Assembly: GCF_041504345.1 (NCBI RefSeq)
Contig: NZ_CP167894.1
Location: 1,178,001-1,242,000, forward strand
Direction of reading: 5' to 3'
DNA length: 64,000 bases
DNA from: Vibrio sp. BS-M-Sm-2
GTDB lineage: Bacteria; Pseudomonadota; Gammaproteobacteria; Enterobacterales; Vibrionaceae
Shown: positions 1-8,014 of the stretch, piece after piece
How positions within the stretch are numbered: position 1 is the first letter of the stretch
Layout: each line of letters begins with the position of its first letter
Notes under the pieces: generated by a model
What the model was told of the DNA's origin: nothing
What the model saw: only the letters and a program-made list of their open reading frames with translations
Database searches by the model: none
Translations under genes and position numbers: made by a program

Positions 1-67
1 TAAAGTATAGATTCCAATTAAAACCCCAATTAAAGTCACATTTGAATGGTATTTATAGCAAGAAAAA

Positions 68-91
68 GGACTATGTCATGTGACATAGTCC
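68..91. promoter_or_regulatory. Near-perfect palindrome, candidate operator
   Basis: Two exact 11-base arms (GGACTATGTCA and TGACATAGTCC) are separated by only TG. A two-base spacer is too short for a stable hairpin loop, so a binding site for a dimeric protein is more likely than a terminator. It lies about 70 bases upstream of the ribbon-helix-helix protein gene, so autoregulation is possible. That role is inference. Confidence 0.5.
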
Positions 92-160
92 ACAGACGTA
101 GTCATAAAAAACTCATAGTATTATTGTATATATAACCTATAGACAATACGGTAGATAGCT

Positions 161-721
161 TTGAGAAAACTCAATAAATTTAGCTACAATAATAAGGCTC
201 ATATCACTTGGTTAAATGACTATCTTCGCAAAATTGATAGGCTTCCATTAGTACAAGACCACTACTTTGCCCCTTTATTATCAACTGATGAAAAAACTAT
301 AAAAGAAAGGTTCGAAAACTTAATTGATGCACTCGATATTAGCGCGGAAGGTCGGGAGATATGGCGACGTTTAAATAATGCATGGCTCAAAAAAGTAAGA
401 AGAGATAGTGCTAGTACCAATGGCACTAAGTTCTATAGTTTTGAGCTAAGTATTGAGTTCGAACAAAACCTTAAAAAGCTAAAAAAACTTACCGGTGATA
501 GCACATATAGAGAAATTTTAGAGTCCCTAGTAAACAACACTTTAATAGAAGTTCAAAATAATCAAGATTTGAATCAACAAACAAACCCAATCACCTCACT
601 CAGTATCGAAGATATTGAACAACTTGCTGAAAATCTGAAAAAAATAGCCCCGGAAGAAACAGGAGAATTACAATCCAAAGCGGAAATAAAAAATATGTTC
701 ACTGGGCCTATGAAGCTCTAG
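161..721 (+). CDS. MatP-like ribbon-helix-helix DNA-binding protein (hypothetical)
   Basis: A 186-residue basic protein of unknown function. Residues 10-80 are helical and charged. Residues 90-127 (KFYSFELSIEFEQNLKKLKKL, then TGDSTYREILESLVNN) read as a ribbon-helix-helix: a short strand, then two helices. A helical N-terminus, a basic linker and then this fold is the layout of MatP, the protein that organises the Ter macrodomain by binding matS. This protein is longer, with a 60-residue polar tail. The start is TTG, with an in-frame TAG three codons upstream. The gene is AT-rich and uses A/T-ending codons unlike the genes to its right, suggesting transfer. The MatP relation is a by-eye comparison; a plasmid or phage ribbon-helix-helix regulator is the alternative. 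Confidence 0.55.
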   Translation: MRKLNKFSYNNKAHITWLNDYLRKIDRLPLVQDHYFAPLLSTDEKTIKERFENLIDALDISAEGREIWRRLNNAWLKKVRRDSASTNGTKFYSFELSIEFEQNLKKLKKLTGDSTYREILESLVNNTLIEVQNNQDLNQQTNPITSLSIEDIEQLAENLKKIAPEETGELQSKAEIKNMFTGPMKL

Positions 722-830
722 CCTAGCCCTAACAATTAGCAGTACCATTAGCAGTATTTAATTTATCAAACCAAGAATAAAAACCATAAAAACAAATAGA
801 TAAAGGCTTAATTCAGATGACGCCAGCCCA

Positions 831-842
831 CCAAACGTTTGG
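831..842. promoter_or_regulatory. Perfect palindrome CCAAACGTTTGG
   Basis: A 12-base perfect palindrome with a central CG, the symmetry typical of LacI/GalR-family operators. It abuts the following terminator stem and no promoter or gene start is next to it, so its function is unclear. Confidence 0.3.
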
Positions 843-877
843 AAAGGGCCAACTCGAAAGAGTTGGCCCTTTTTGTT
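843..877 (+). terminator. Intrinsic terminator
   Basis: A 13-base-pair stem (AAAGGGCCAACTC with GAGTTGGCCCTTT) closed by a GAAA tetraloop and running into T residues on the plus strand. It ends plus-strand transcription about 120 bases after the ribbon-helix-helix gene. Confidence 0.8.
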
Positions 878-965
878 TGTCTGCATCTTATGAATTAGTG
901 GGTAAATTCATTTATAACAAACACTTAACTACCAGCGCATCAATATCAAAAAACAGACAATCAAC

Positions 966-1000
966 AAAAAGCCACACATCCTATTGCTGAAATGTGTGGC
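966..1000 (-). terminator. Intrinsic terminator of the retropepsin-like gene
   Basis: Arms GCCACACAT and ATGTGTGGC with a 12-base loop, followed on the minus strand by five T residues. It lies 43 bases past the stop codon at 1043. Confidence 0.75.
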
Positions 1001-1042
1001 CGTTTAGAACTGTTCTGATACGAACTTAGATAAGTTTAGGTG

Positions 1043-2923
1043 TTACTCCATATCACCCAGCACATAATCTTCATCGCTACTCACTACTGCGCCGTGCTTT
1101 AAGAAGTTCTTACCTAGAATCATGCTGTATTCGAAGCGCGAACGGTCTTGAAGGTTTACCCTCACCTCTTTTTCTAGGTCACCCAACTTAACCTTCATTT
1201 CTACTACAGGGCGAATGTTCACCTTCTCGCCTTTTTTAGCTTTAATGCGCATCACATCAATCACTGGCTTAGTGAAATCTTGCTTATCGCCTTGGTTGTT
1301 TTGATAGGTAAAACTCACCATGTCTTGGCCATCTTTCTTGAATCGTTTGATATTAACTGCGTTCATTGAACTTACATCCGCGCCAGTATCTAGCTTGGCC
1401 GGGAACTTCATACCATTCACTTCAACAACTTCGATGTGCCCAACTTTAAACAGTGGCTCAGCTTTCAGAAGGTAGTCAGAACGCGTATTAACGTAAACGC
1501 CTTCTTTTGCCATCTTCTTACCTAAAATAAAGTACGCTTCTTTCTCATTTGTGTTGAGCACGTCGATGGCAAACTCTTGCGTACGAACGTTTCCAGAGAC
1601 CGCAAACTCACCACTTACAACCGGACGAGTATCATCACCGACTTTAAGCTTCTTAATAATTGGCTTTGTTACCTTCTGCTTCTCACCATTTACATCCGTA
1701 AGATAAAATTCAACAGAAGCCTCTTTGCCTTTACCTGACATTTCAAAACTGTCGACCTTCAGCAAAGGCGTATTGACAGTGAAAGAAGCCACAGCCTTAA
1801 GCGGGAAGTCATCTAGGGTGATGTCCTCTTCCGGTGAGATAATCATAGGCTCACCAGACTCAGCAACATCACTAAAGCTCTCTGAACCTTCTGATAAAAT
1901 GTTTTCAGCACTGGTATCAATCATGAAGAGTTCACTTGCTGTGTTGGTACCCAACCTTAGCTGTGAGCTGCTGTCTGAACGGTCACGCAGATAAACAAGA
2001 ACATCTTTAGTGATGTTCTCATCAAGTTGAACTGGCACATAGACTAAAGGTCTCTTCTTACCGCTCACGCTTAACATACGAACCAACGGCAATGTCATCT
2101 CTTTTTGTTTGCCGTCGTTATCGAACATATCAAACGTCACTTCTTTGTTCTTTTTGTCTATGTCGATGTCTTTAGCATGCAAAATACTGTAGCGGTTCTT
2201 TAAAGAGAAGGTCGCATTCATCGCCATTCCAGAGATAGACACCACCTCTTTACGGCCAACAACCGTCGCATTTTCTTGCTCTTGCAAGTAGTCATAACCC
2301 GCAAACACCAAAGCGTTATCAGCAAGGAAGGTTTTACCAATCAGCACAGGCGCAGAGAAGTGGCTTCTGTCGGTAAGGTTAACGTCTGTTTTTAATTCTT
2401 GATCCGCAATGGTCAGCGACATTTTAATAGTCGGGCGAAGCAAAGGCGTGCTGCTGGTGCGACTGCGTATCATGCTGACACGCTCTAAAGGCGCTTTAAT
2501 TAATACCATGTCACCCGTACGTGGGTTTTGAACCTTAAAAGAGACCACAGCTTCATATTTCGCAAAGGTGCTGCCATCCCAATCGTCGTAATCAACGTCG
2601 CTATTGTTCAACACATCTTCGGTTAATGCCGCCATTAACTCTTTGTCTTTGAGGTTCTTATAATCTGCATGTGTACTTTTTACATGGATGTCTTCAGCAT
2701 GCATGGAAGTGGTTTCGGCACCGGTGTCGATTTTGCCAATGAAAGGAACGTCTTTAAGCCCTTGAACGCTAGAGAGGTACACATTCTCAGTGCGGCCTAA
2801 TACCGCCTTACCATCGAGTTCATAAGTCGGATTTTGCGTGGTGTGTGAAGTGTCTGTAGCCAAAGAATATTGTGAAAAAAGTAGAGTGCTTAAAAGAGTT
2901 AGAGCCAAAGGTATCTTTTTCAT
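1043..2923 (-). CDS. Exported four-unit retropepsin-like (ATP-dependent zinc protease family) protein
   Basis: A 626-residue protein with a signal peptide (residues 1-22, hydrophobic core ending SLA). It contains four related units of the PF05618 fold, called 'ATP-dependent zinc protease' but retropepsin-like. Unit 1 (about 45-215) has the catalytic-type DTGA at 66-69 followed by ETTSMHA. Unit 4 (about 490-626) has DTGA at about 512-515 followed by DVSSMNA. Both end in the family's RPV or RPT, DRS and LIGK or ILGK motifs. Units 2 and 3 (about 222-335 and 370-485) keep the outline, including RP and ILGK-like strings, but lack DTGA. Single-domain members of about 150-250 residues are usual. The intact pair could form one intramolecular active site, since aspartic proteases need two Asp; that is inference. 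The gene stands alone between two terminators. Confidence 0.8.
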   Translation of the reverse strand: MKKIPLALTLLSTLLFSQYSLATDTSHTTQNPTYELDGKAVLGRTENVYLSSVQGLKDVPFIGKIDTGAETTSMHAEDIHVKSTHADYKNLKDKELMAALTEDVLNNSDVDYDDWDGSTFAKYEAVVSFKVQNPRTGDMVLIKAPLERVSMIRSRTSSTPLLRPTIKMSLTIADQELKTDVNLTDRSHFSAPVLIGKTFLADNALVFAGYDYLQEQENATVVGRKEVVSISGMAMNATFSLKNRYSILHAKDIDIDKKNKEVTFDMFDNDGKQKEMTLPLVRMLSVSGKKRPLVYVPVQLDENITKDVLVYLRDRSDSSSQLRLGTNTASELFMIDTSAENILSEGSESFSDVAESGEPMIISPEEDITLDDFPLKAVASFTVNTPLLKVDSFEMSGKGKEASVEFYLTDVNGEKQKVTKPIIKKLKVGDDTRPVVSGEFAVSGNVRTQEFAIDVLNTNEKEAYFILGKKMAKEGVYVNTRSDYLLKAEPLFKVGHIEVVEVNGMKFPAKLDTGADVSSMNAVNIKRFKKDGQDMVSFTYQNNQGDKQDFTKPVIDVMRIKAKKGEKVNIRPVVEMKVKLGDLEKEVRVNLQDRSRFEYSMILGKNFLKHGAVVSSDEDYVLGDME

Positions 2924-3226
2924 TAGTTGGTCCGTTGTGATCAGTTCACTAATAATACTGGCGAATAGGCAAGAAGTTCCCCACCAGCGATGGTTCTCAC
3001 ATAACGTTTACGCTATGACTTTTTCAATGACAAACCGATGACTTTGCGCTGCATTCGCTTATCGATTATTGACTAATGGATACCCAATAACCTTTCAATA
3101 CTCGGCGTTCTATTGAAGAAATGAATACAAAAAAGGCCAACGACGAGCGCTGACCTTAGCTATTCAAAACACACCTGAAGCGAGTTTAACTTGCTAAAAC
3201 ACAAACGGTTCTAGATAAACATAGCA
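2924..3226. other. Intergenic region upstream of the retropepsin-like gene
   Basis: No open frame here looks coding. It contains the terminator of the M15 peptidase gene at its right and presumably the promoter of the retropepsin-like gene; no clear -35/-10 pair was recognised. Confidence 0.4.
3128..3157 (-). terminator. Intrinsic terminator of the M15 peptidase gene
   Basis: On the minus strand, an AAGGTCAGCG arm pairs imperfectly with CGTTGGCCTT and runs into six T residues. It is 70 bases past the stop at 3227. Confidence 0.65.
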
Positions 3227-4036
3227 CTAAAAAGTCCCAACTGTTTTCTTTGCACAGATAGCTCGAGCTTTTTCTGCGTCCTCACCTTTATTTTTGAGAT
3301 AGCACTGTCGATAAGATTCGACGTAGCGCTCAAATAACACCTTGGCTTCAGTTTGTGGTTTAGAGAGCAGTTGGTTAACAAACTTTCTTGAGCCGACCTC
3401 AAAATGCTGAGTATCGATTGGGCTATTCCAATCCCCTCCCCAGATCATCAAACCATGATGTGCAAACAGCTCGACCACATCTTCCGCCATGCCTCGGCGT
3501 TCAATGTCATTGCGCGCACGAAAGCGCGTTCTATTTACATAGCTGGTTGCCGATTGTGATGGCTTTACCGTGATGGTTCCGTTGCTATCAAACGCTAAGA
3601 AAGGGTTTTGAACTGGGTTGATGTCGATTGCCACACCATAAGCATGCTTCGACCAACCTCCTCCGCCAGTGATAGGCCGAGCATTAAACGCGCTGCTGTT
3701 ATTGGCTTCCATAGAAGCATTATCATCACCGTTAAACTCACGCATTAGGCGTGCAGAATGCAGTGGGAAGTTACGCTGTTTAAGCTCTAAAAAGATTTGT
3801 TCAACAGAAGGGGCGATAACATCAAGCACAATCATGTTCCCTTGCTGCGTTTCGCCTTTAAAATTAACGAAATCAAAGTCTACTTTGGATAGCCGATCAC
3901 AACCAACAGGTGCTCCACTATTCAATACCTTGTTCTTTTTCATCATGTCACACTGCCATTGAGAAACAGGTGCAACTTGGCCGTAACTCGCCGCACTGAT
4001 CAAGGTTGCCAACAAACCAACAATTAAACGTTTCAT
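3227..4036 (-). CDS. Exported M15-family D-Ala-D-Ala carboxypeptidase-like protein
   Basis: A predicted periplasmic zinc peptidase acting on peptidoglycan stem peptides. Zinc-site motifs of the M15 family are visible: SKHAYGVAIDIN (His, then Asp six residues later) and, near the C-terminus, WGGDWNSPIDTQHFEV with the third ligand His. The ATG at 4036 is chosen because it starts a signal peptide (MKRLIVGLLATLISAASYG); the open frame extends upstream to a GTG at 4090, but those 18 residues would precede a normal signal sequence. The mature protein is about 250 residues. It lies 79 bases downstream of the DUF429 gene on the same strand, so they may be co-transcribed. Substrate is inferred from the family; L,D- or D,D-specificity cannot be read here. 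Confidence 0.8.
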   Translation of the reverse strand: MKRLIVGLLATLISAASYGQVAPVSQWQCDMMKKNKVLNSGAPVGCDRLSKVDFDFVNFKGETQQGNMIVLDVIAPSVEQIFLELKQRNFPLHSARLMREFNGDDNASMEANNSSAFNARPITGGGGWSKHAYGVAIDINPVQNPFLAFDSNGTITVKPSQSATSYVNRTRFRARNDIERRGMAEDVVELFAHHGLMIWGGDWNSPIDTQHFEVGSRKFVNQLLSKPQTEAKVLFERYVESYRQCYLKNKGEDAEKARAICAKKTVGTF

Positions 4037-4115
4037 ATCAAGGCTCAAAAACAGTAAGAGTAAAAAGACAGGGAGTGGAAAGTAACACACTCAACATAAC
4101 AGAGCGCATACTTTG

Positions 4116-4844
4116 CTAATGCGTTTTCTTCCAATAAACGATTTCACGAGCTCGACCATTCTGATCCTTATCAGCCTTTCCGCCAATATCAGCAAGTTCA
4201 GGCAAGCACAACAATGTTGGAGCGTGATACGCAATCAACATCAATATGAATGCGTCATAAATATCATCTATCGCGACATCTTTACGCTTGGTGTTTGAGA
4301 TAGCTAGCGCCAAGCCCTCACACCATTTCGGGGCGAGTTGCTGAATAATCGAAAGCCTTTCCTCTTTGCCCTCTTGGGTTCGCTTAGAGAAGGTTAGCGG
4401 TTCCCCTTTCAAAGCAGCGAATGCCACCTCAGGGTGAGACTCTCTGATCGATAAGTTTGGGTGATCATCGATGAGTTTATCTAGCTCTCGGATTTTAGGA
4501 ACGATACCCCAAGTTTGCTTAGAGAACTTCTTACCAAGCTGCTGCACATTGGCATTACACGCCGCGATATAATCTGTTTGGTAAACCGCCTCACGACACG
4601 GCACAGGAAACACCGAAGAACCACGTTTGCTGGTTAGAAAACGCCTTGCTGCTTTGTCGCACAAGCGATCTGGAGTCTTCGCGTCACTAAAACCAATCGG
4701 CATATCGATAAGCGCTGTTGAACCGATAAGATCATTCGCAAGCTCATCAAGCGCCTTTACCACTTTGAACACTGGCGTCTGATTATCAGAGACAATCCAA
4801 GCGATCCAACCCGCCTTACAGCCATCAATTCCGATGTATTTCAT
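4116..4844 (-). CDS. DUF429 domain protein
   Basis: A 242-residue protein opening with MKYIGIDGCKAGWIAW, the glycine-rich first strand with Asp that marks DUF429 (PF04250), a family thought to have an RNase H-like fold. Other family strings are ALIDMPIGFSD, DKAARR, RGSSVFPVPCREAVY, the SHPEVAFAAL stretch and DIYDAFILMLIA near the C-terminus. Conserved Asp residues in the first, DMPIG and DDIYDA motifs could form a metal site. Its biochemical function is not known to me. It follows the methyltransferase-HNH gene by 51 bases on the same strand, which suggests one transcript and possibly a linked role. Confidence 0.8.
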   Translation of the reverse strand: MKYIGIDGCKAGWIAWIVSDNQTPVFKVVKALDELANDLIGSTALIDMPIGFSDAKTPDRLCDKAARRFLTSKRGSSVFPVPCREAVYQTDYIAACNANVQQLGKKFSKQTWGIVPKIRELDKLIDDHPNLSIRESHPEVAFAALKGEPLTFSKRTQEGKEERLSIIQQLAPKWCEGLALAISNTKRKDVAIDDIYDAFILMLIAYHAPTLLCLPELADIGGKADKDQNGRAREIVYWKKTH

Positions 4845-4895
4845 TGTTATCTCTACCGTTACTTAAAGGATTAAATTAGCGGGTAAGCGTGGCGA

Positions 4896-6608
4896 TCACT
4901 GCCACTCATTAATTAACAGTCGACTTTTCACACCACGTACCTGCAGACCCATTGCATCAAACACCTCTTCGAAGTCTCGACACTGTGGTGGAATATTGGG
5001 TAAAGAAAGGGCCGCTTCAGAAAAGAATTGCTGTTCAAAATGAGCCGAATCACTCCACGCCAATTGCCACCATTCGAGAATACGAGGTTTAGACGCGCGA
5101 AGTTTTTCAGCGGTAGGCACTTTGTCACTTTTGCTCAAGTTCTCTTTGCTTGTGGTTGGAAAGAGGTTCCACTTATCGTTATTCGGCCAGTAAGCAAAAG
5201 GTAGACAGTGATCAACGTGATACTCATTTTTTAACGATTTTCCACTCCAGACGCTGACAATGTCTGCATGTTCAGATCTAAGTTGTTCAACTCTTTTGCG
5301 TACGTCACGAGTGTCGTGGTTTCGGTCAATCCAGACTAAGCAGTCGTGATAGGTCTGTAGTGAAATGTTGCGCTGTCGATTTAACTCAAAACGCTGCATC
5401 TCCATCACCCATTGATTCACGACTAGCGGCTCAATCCAAGAGTGATAGATTCTGAAACATTCCCATAAGCTTTCATCCAGCGTGAAGTAACCAAAGCTTG
5501 CTAAGAACTCGCTGTCGATGACCAGTGACTCTCGACTCTTTCGTCGCTGCTGAGGAGAGAGTATCTCAAATAACTTATTCTCTTTGGAACCTTGATAAAT
5601 AAAGGTCACTGGGCCCGATTTAATGGTGCTGATCGTCTGTGAAAACAACTTCTGTAATGCTTTGGCTTCATCACCAATAAACAGAGTGCCTATCGCTAAA
5701 TCATCAGCACTGAGGTGCTTGAGTTTGTTCCAGCCATCATCTTTTACAAAGCCTAGGCCTTTACTCGTATTGCTGTTTTGCTGAATCCCAATGCCTTCTA
5801 TATCGATATCAATTAGACGCTTAAATTGCCTAACCCAATACAGAGCAACCAAACCCACAGGTAGAGATATCTTGCCATCGGTTCGATCAAGCACAGCACC
5901 AGAGTGAGCATCTGCAATTCTCAGTAAGGTTCTTAACAGAGCCAATTTGTATGTGGCCGACTTATTGTCATTCACAATAATGTGGCGCACCTTGTTTAAG
6001 TCACCAGAGCCGTCATCTGGTAACGTCATCACTACGGTTTGCCACCAAACCTCACTGCGCTTCAAGGTGTCTTGGCTATTCTCGACATGACGCACCAACA
6101 AAGCACTGTTCTTCGACAAACGCTCAAGCTCTTCAACCGAGACCTCATAACCCTCTCGGTCGTCATGAAACTCTCCGTGACGTAGGGTAATCACCAATTT
6201 GCCATTTGGAGCGAGTAAGTTAGATAACTTTCTGAATGCTCGCTCTCGATATGACGGTGCAAGGTGCATCCACACAGCACTCACCAGTATCAAGTCAAAA
6301 CGCATTCCGAGGTTTTCAGTTCGACTCAACGATGGGAGTGAATCATCTAACCATGTAACATTTGGCCCAGTATATTCTGAGCCCTGCTCACGTAATGACG
6401 CACTGGGTTCTATCGCGATGACTTCAGCACCAGCCTTGTGCATCCATAACGCATCACGGCCACTTCCCGCCCCTACATCTAGCACCTTATCGCCATCTAA
6501 AGGCCAATAAGCTTGCCAGCTTTTGTGCACCGTCTCGAACGTCACGGAGTTGTACTGCTGACAAAGTGTGTGAGCATTTTTATCGTAAAAAGGAATCGAT
6601 GAGGACAT
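4896..6608 (-). CDS. Methyltransferase-HNH endonuclease fusion protein
   Basis: A 570-residue two-enzyme fusion. The N-terminal 200 residues are a class I SAM-dependent methyltransferase: motif I VLDVGAGSGRDALWM at about 42-56, the acidic ribose-binding EPSA at about 67, and FDLILVSAVWMHL further on. The C-terminal part carries an HNH nuclease signature at about 463-497: YHVDHCLPF, then WNLFPTTSKENLSKSDK. The middle (KSATYKLALLRTLLRIAD, later LPVGLVALYWVRQF) is helical and unassigned. The start is ATG at 6608; a GTG two codons upstream is possible and no strong ribosome binding site decides. One chain with a methyltransferase and a nuclease recalls restriction-modification enzymes, but the methyltransferase type (DNA, RNA or other) cannot be read: I see no clear DNA-methylase DPPY-like motif. 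Confidence 0.75.
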   Translation of the reverse strand: MSSSIPFYDKNAHTLCQQYNSVTFETVHKSWQAYWPLDGDKVLDVGAGSGRDALWMHKAGAEVIAIEPSASLREQGSEYTGPNVTWLDDSLPSLSRTENLGMRFDLILVSAVWMHLAPSYRERAFRKLSNLLAPNGKLVITLRHGEFHDDREGYEVSVEELERLSKNSALLVRHVENSQDTLKRSEVWWQTVVMTLPDDGSGDLNKVRHIIVNDNKSATYKLALLRTLLRIADAHSGAVLDRTDGKISLPVGLVALYWVRQFKRLIDIDIEGIGIQQNSNTSKGLGFVKDDGWNKLKHLSADDLAIGTLFIGDEAKALQKLFSQTISTIKSGPVTFIYQGSKENKLFEILSPQQRRKSRESLVIDSEFLASFGYFTLDESLWECFRIYHSWIEPLVVNQWVMEMQRFELNRQRNISLQTYHDCLVWIDRNHDTRDVRKRVEQLRSEHADIVSVWSGKSLKNEYHVDHCLPFAYWPNNDKWNLFPTTSKENLSKSDKVPTAEKLRASKPRILEWWQLAWSDSAHFEQQFFSEAALSLPNIPPQCRDFEEVFDAMGLQVRGVKSRLLINEWQ

Positions 6609-6878
6609 ATGCACTATTGGAGTAAGGAGTCTATCTAAATAGTAATGGGGAGCTTAGGCGATTGCTAGCAGCTCATGTAAGTTCAGCCACACCGAGCAAC
6701 ATTTATCGTTAGTGACTGTTTTATATCAATATCCACCTAATGAGCTCATCAGGCGAGTCACACCTCGAATCAGTCTCGTCAGAAAAACAAAAACAAACAA
6801 GGTGCAAGCTGACGTGCGAACAGAGATAATTGTTTGAAGATGATTAACTCTCCTCAAGCACCTAGCCGATAAAGACTA

Positions 6879-7817
6879 ATGAACACATACTCGTACATAG
6901 ATACCCCATTCAACCTGCGCCACACCTGTTGGTTTTGTGGTGAACCTTCCAGTAACCTTATTGAATTTCCTAAGACAGCGCAAGCAGTTGCCAAGATTGG
7001 CCATTCACCAATAACACTGCCGGCTTGTAATGAGTGTGCGAGAATTAACTATTCAAAGAATCTGACCTCAATTTGGTCTGTGCGCGATCAGATAAAACAT
7101 GCGCTCATTGATAAGTATGCCAAGCACCTTGGCATCGGTGAGAACTGGACGGAGCAAGAGCTTATTGATTCTGATTTCTCGGGTTCGACGCTTGGCGGGT
7201 TTGGGCGCAGTGCTTGGAAGATGTATCAAATCGCCAAGCAGCGAGTCGACTATAAAGGTTGGCCTTTATCGGTTGATGACATTGTAATAGAGGTCTACGA
7301 CGAAACCAGTGGCTTTGAATTTGACGGTACTCGTTATGCTTCAATCAATTCGTGTATCGATTATTTCACCAAGGCTGCGGGCGTAGACAAAGAGCTGCTA
7401 TCGCAACTTGTCGACATCGTTTCAACTGACCGTTTTAGCTACGCGCTTCGAATCGCCAAGCTGAATAAGAATGTCTCTAATACCAAACGCTCAGAGATCA
7501 TCGAAGAGGTGTTACAGCAAGAGTCTGAGCAAGAAGAGATACAGCTTGAGCAAGCCAATTCACTGTTCAACCCAAATGTCGAAGAAGTCAGCATTTCAGG
7601 TTCGACGGCTCCGGTGTTCGCTATTCAATGGGCAATGATGAATAACGTTAAAGATTTAGCTCACCTTTGTTCACTCGAAGATGATTATTTTGACTATTTC
7701 GAACATCTTGGTGGCCCTGCAGCTTTCATGTCTTATAACGGCCTACAACTCTACTTGGAATCGCGTCAAGATCCTGAATGGGTAGAAAAGTTGGATCCAA
7801 ATAAACAGTATTGGTGA
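6879..7817 (+). CDS. Unknown protein with two N-terminal CxxC pairs
   Basis: A 312-residue protein. The first 60 residues hold C17-W-F-C20 and C50-N-E-C53, a probable zinc knuckle of treble-clef type as seen in HNH-like or zinc-ribbon domains. No HNH catalytic His-Asn pattern follows. The rest is acidic and helical with a Glu/Gln-rich stretch near residues 205-230 (EEVLQQESEQEEIQLEQ) and an aromatic acidic segment (LEDDYFDYFEHLGG) near 270. No known family is recognised. It is transcribed away from the methyltransferase-HNH gene across a 270-base gap that must hold both promoters. Whether the two act together is open. Confidence 0.75.
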   Translation: MNTYSYIDTPFNLRHTCWFCGEPSSNLIEFPKTAQAVAKIGHSPITLPACNECARINYSKNLTSIWSVRDQIKHALIDKYAKHLGIGENWTEQELIDSDFSGSTLGGFGRSAWKMYQIAKQRVDYKGWPLSVDDIVIEVYDETSGFEFDGTRYASINSCIDYFTKAAGVDKELLSQLVDIVSTDRFSYALRIAKLNKNVSNTKRSEIIEEVLQQESEQEEIQLEQANSLFNPNVEEVSISGSTAPVFAIQWAMMNNVKDLAHLCSLEDDYFDYFEHLGGPAAFMSYNGLQLYLESRQDPEWVEKLDPNKQYW

Positions 7818-8014
7818 ACATGCCTCGCTACTAGTGAACACGTGTAAGCTCGATGATCGTGTCAAACACCCATTGTTAGTCCTTGTTTTATATAAAGATC
7901 TAAAAACAGAACCCTATAACAGTTAATTGTTGCAATTCGGTTAAATAGAGTGAAAACTTCAAGCATCTAAAACTATTTAATCACTGCAATCTTGCGGTGA
8001 GTAAGGAGTGAATT

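Larger units (their letters stand above)
722..1042. other. Intergenic region with palindrome and two terminators
   Basis: No gene is visible. It holds an AT-rich stretch, a CCA-ending string at 819-832 that resembles a tRNA 3' end but has no T-arm, a 12-base palindrome and two hairpin terminators, one for each strand. It may mark the edge of an acquired segment. Confidence 0.4.

Noticed and set aside
800-832. tRNA or tmRNA 3' end at the CCA string
   Set aside because: The T-loop-like TTCAGAT lacks the conserved A and its flanks do not pair, and no GGTTC arm is present.
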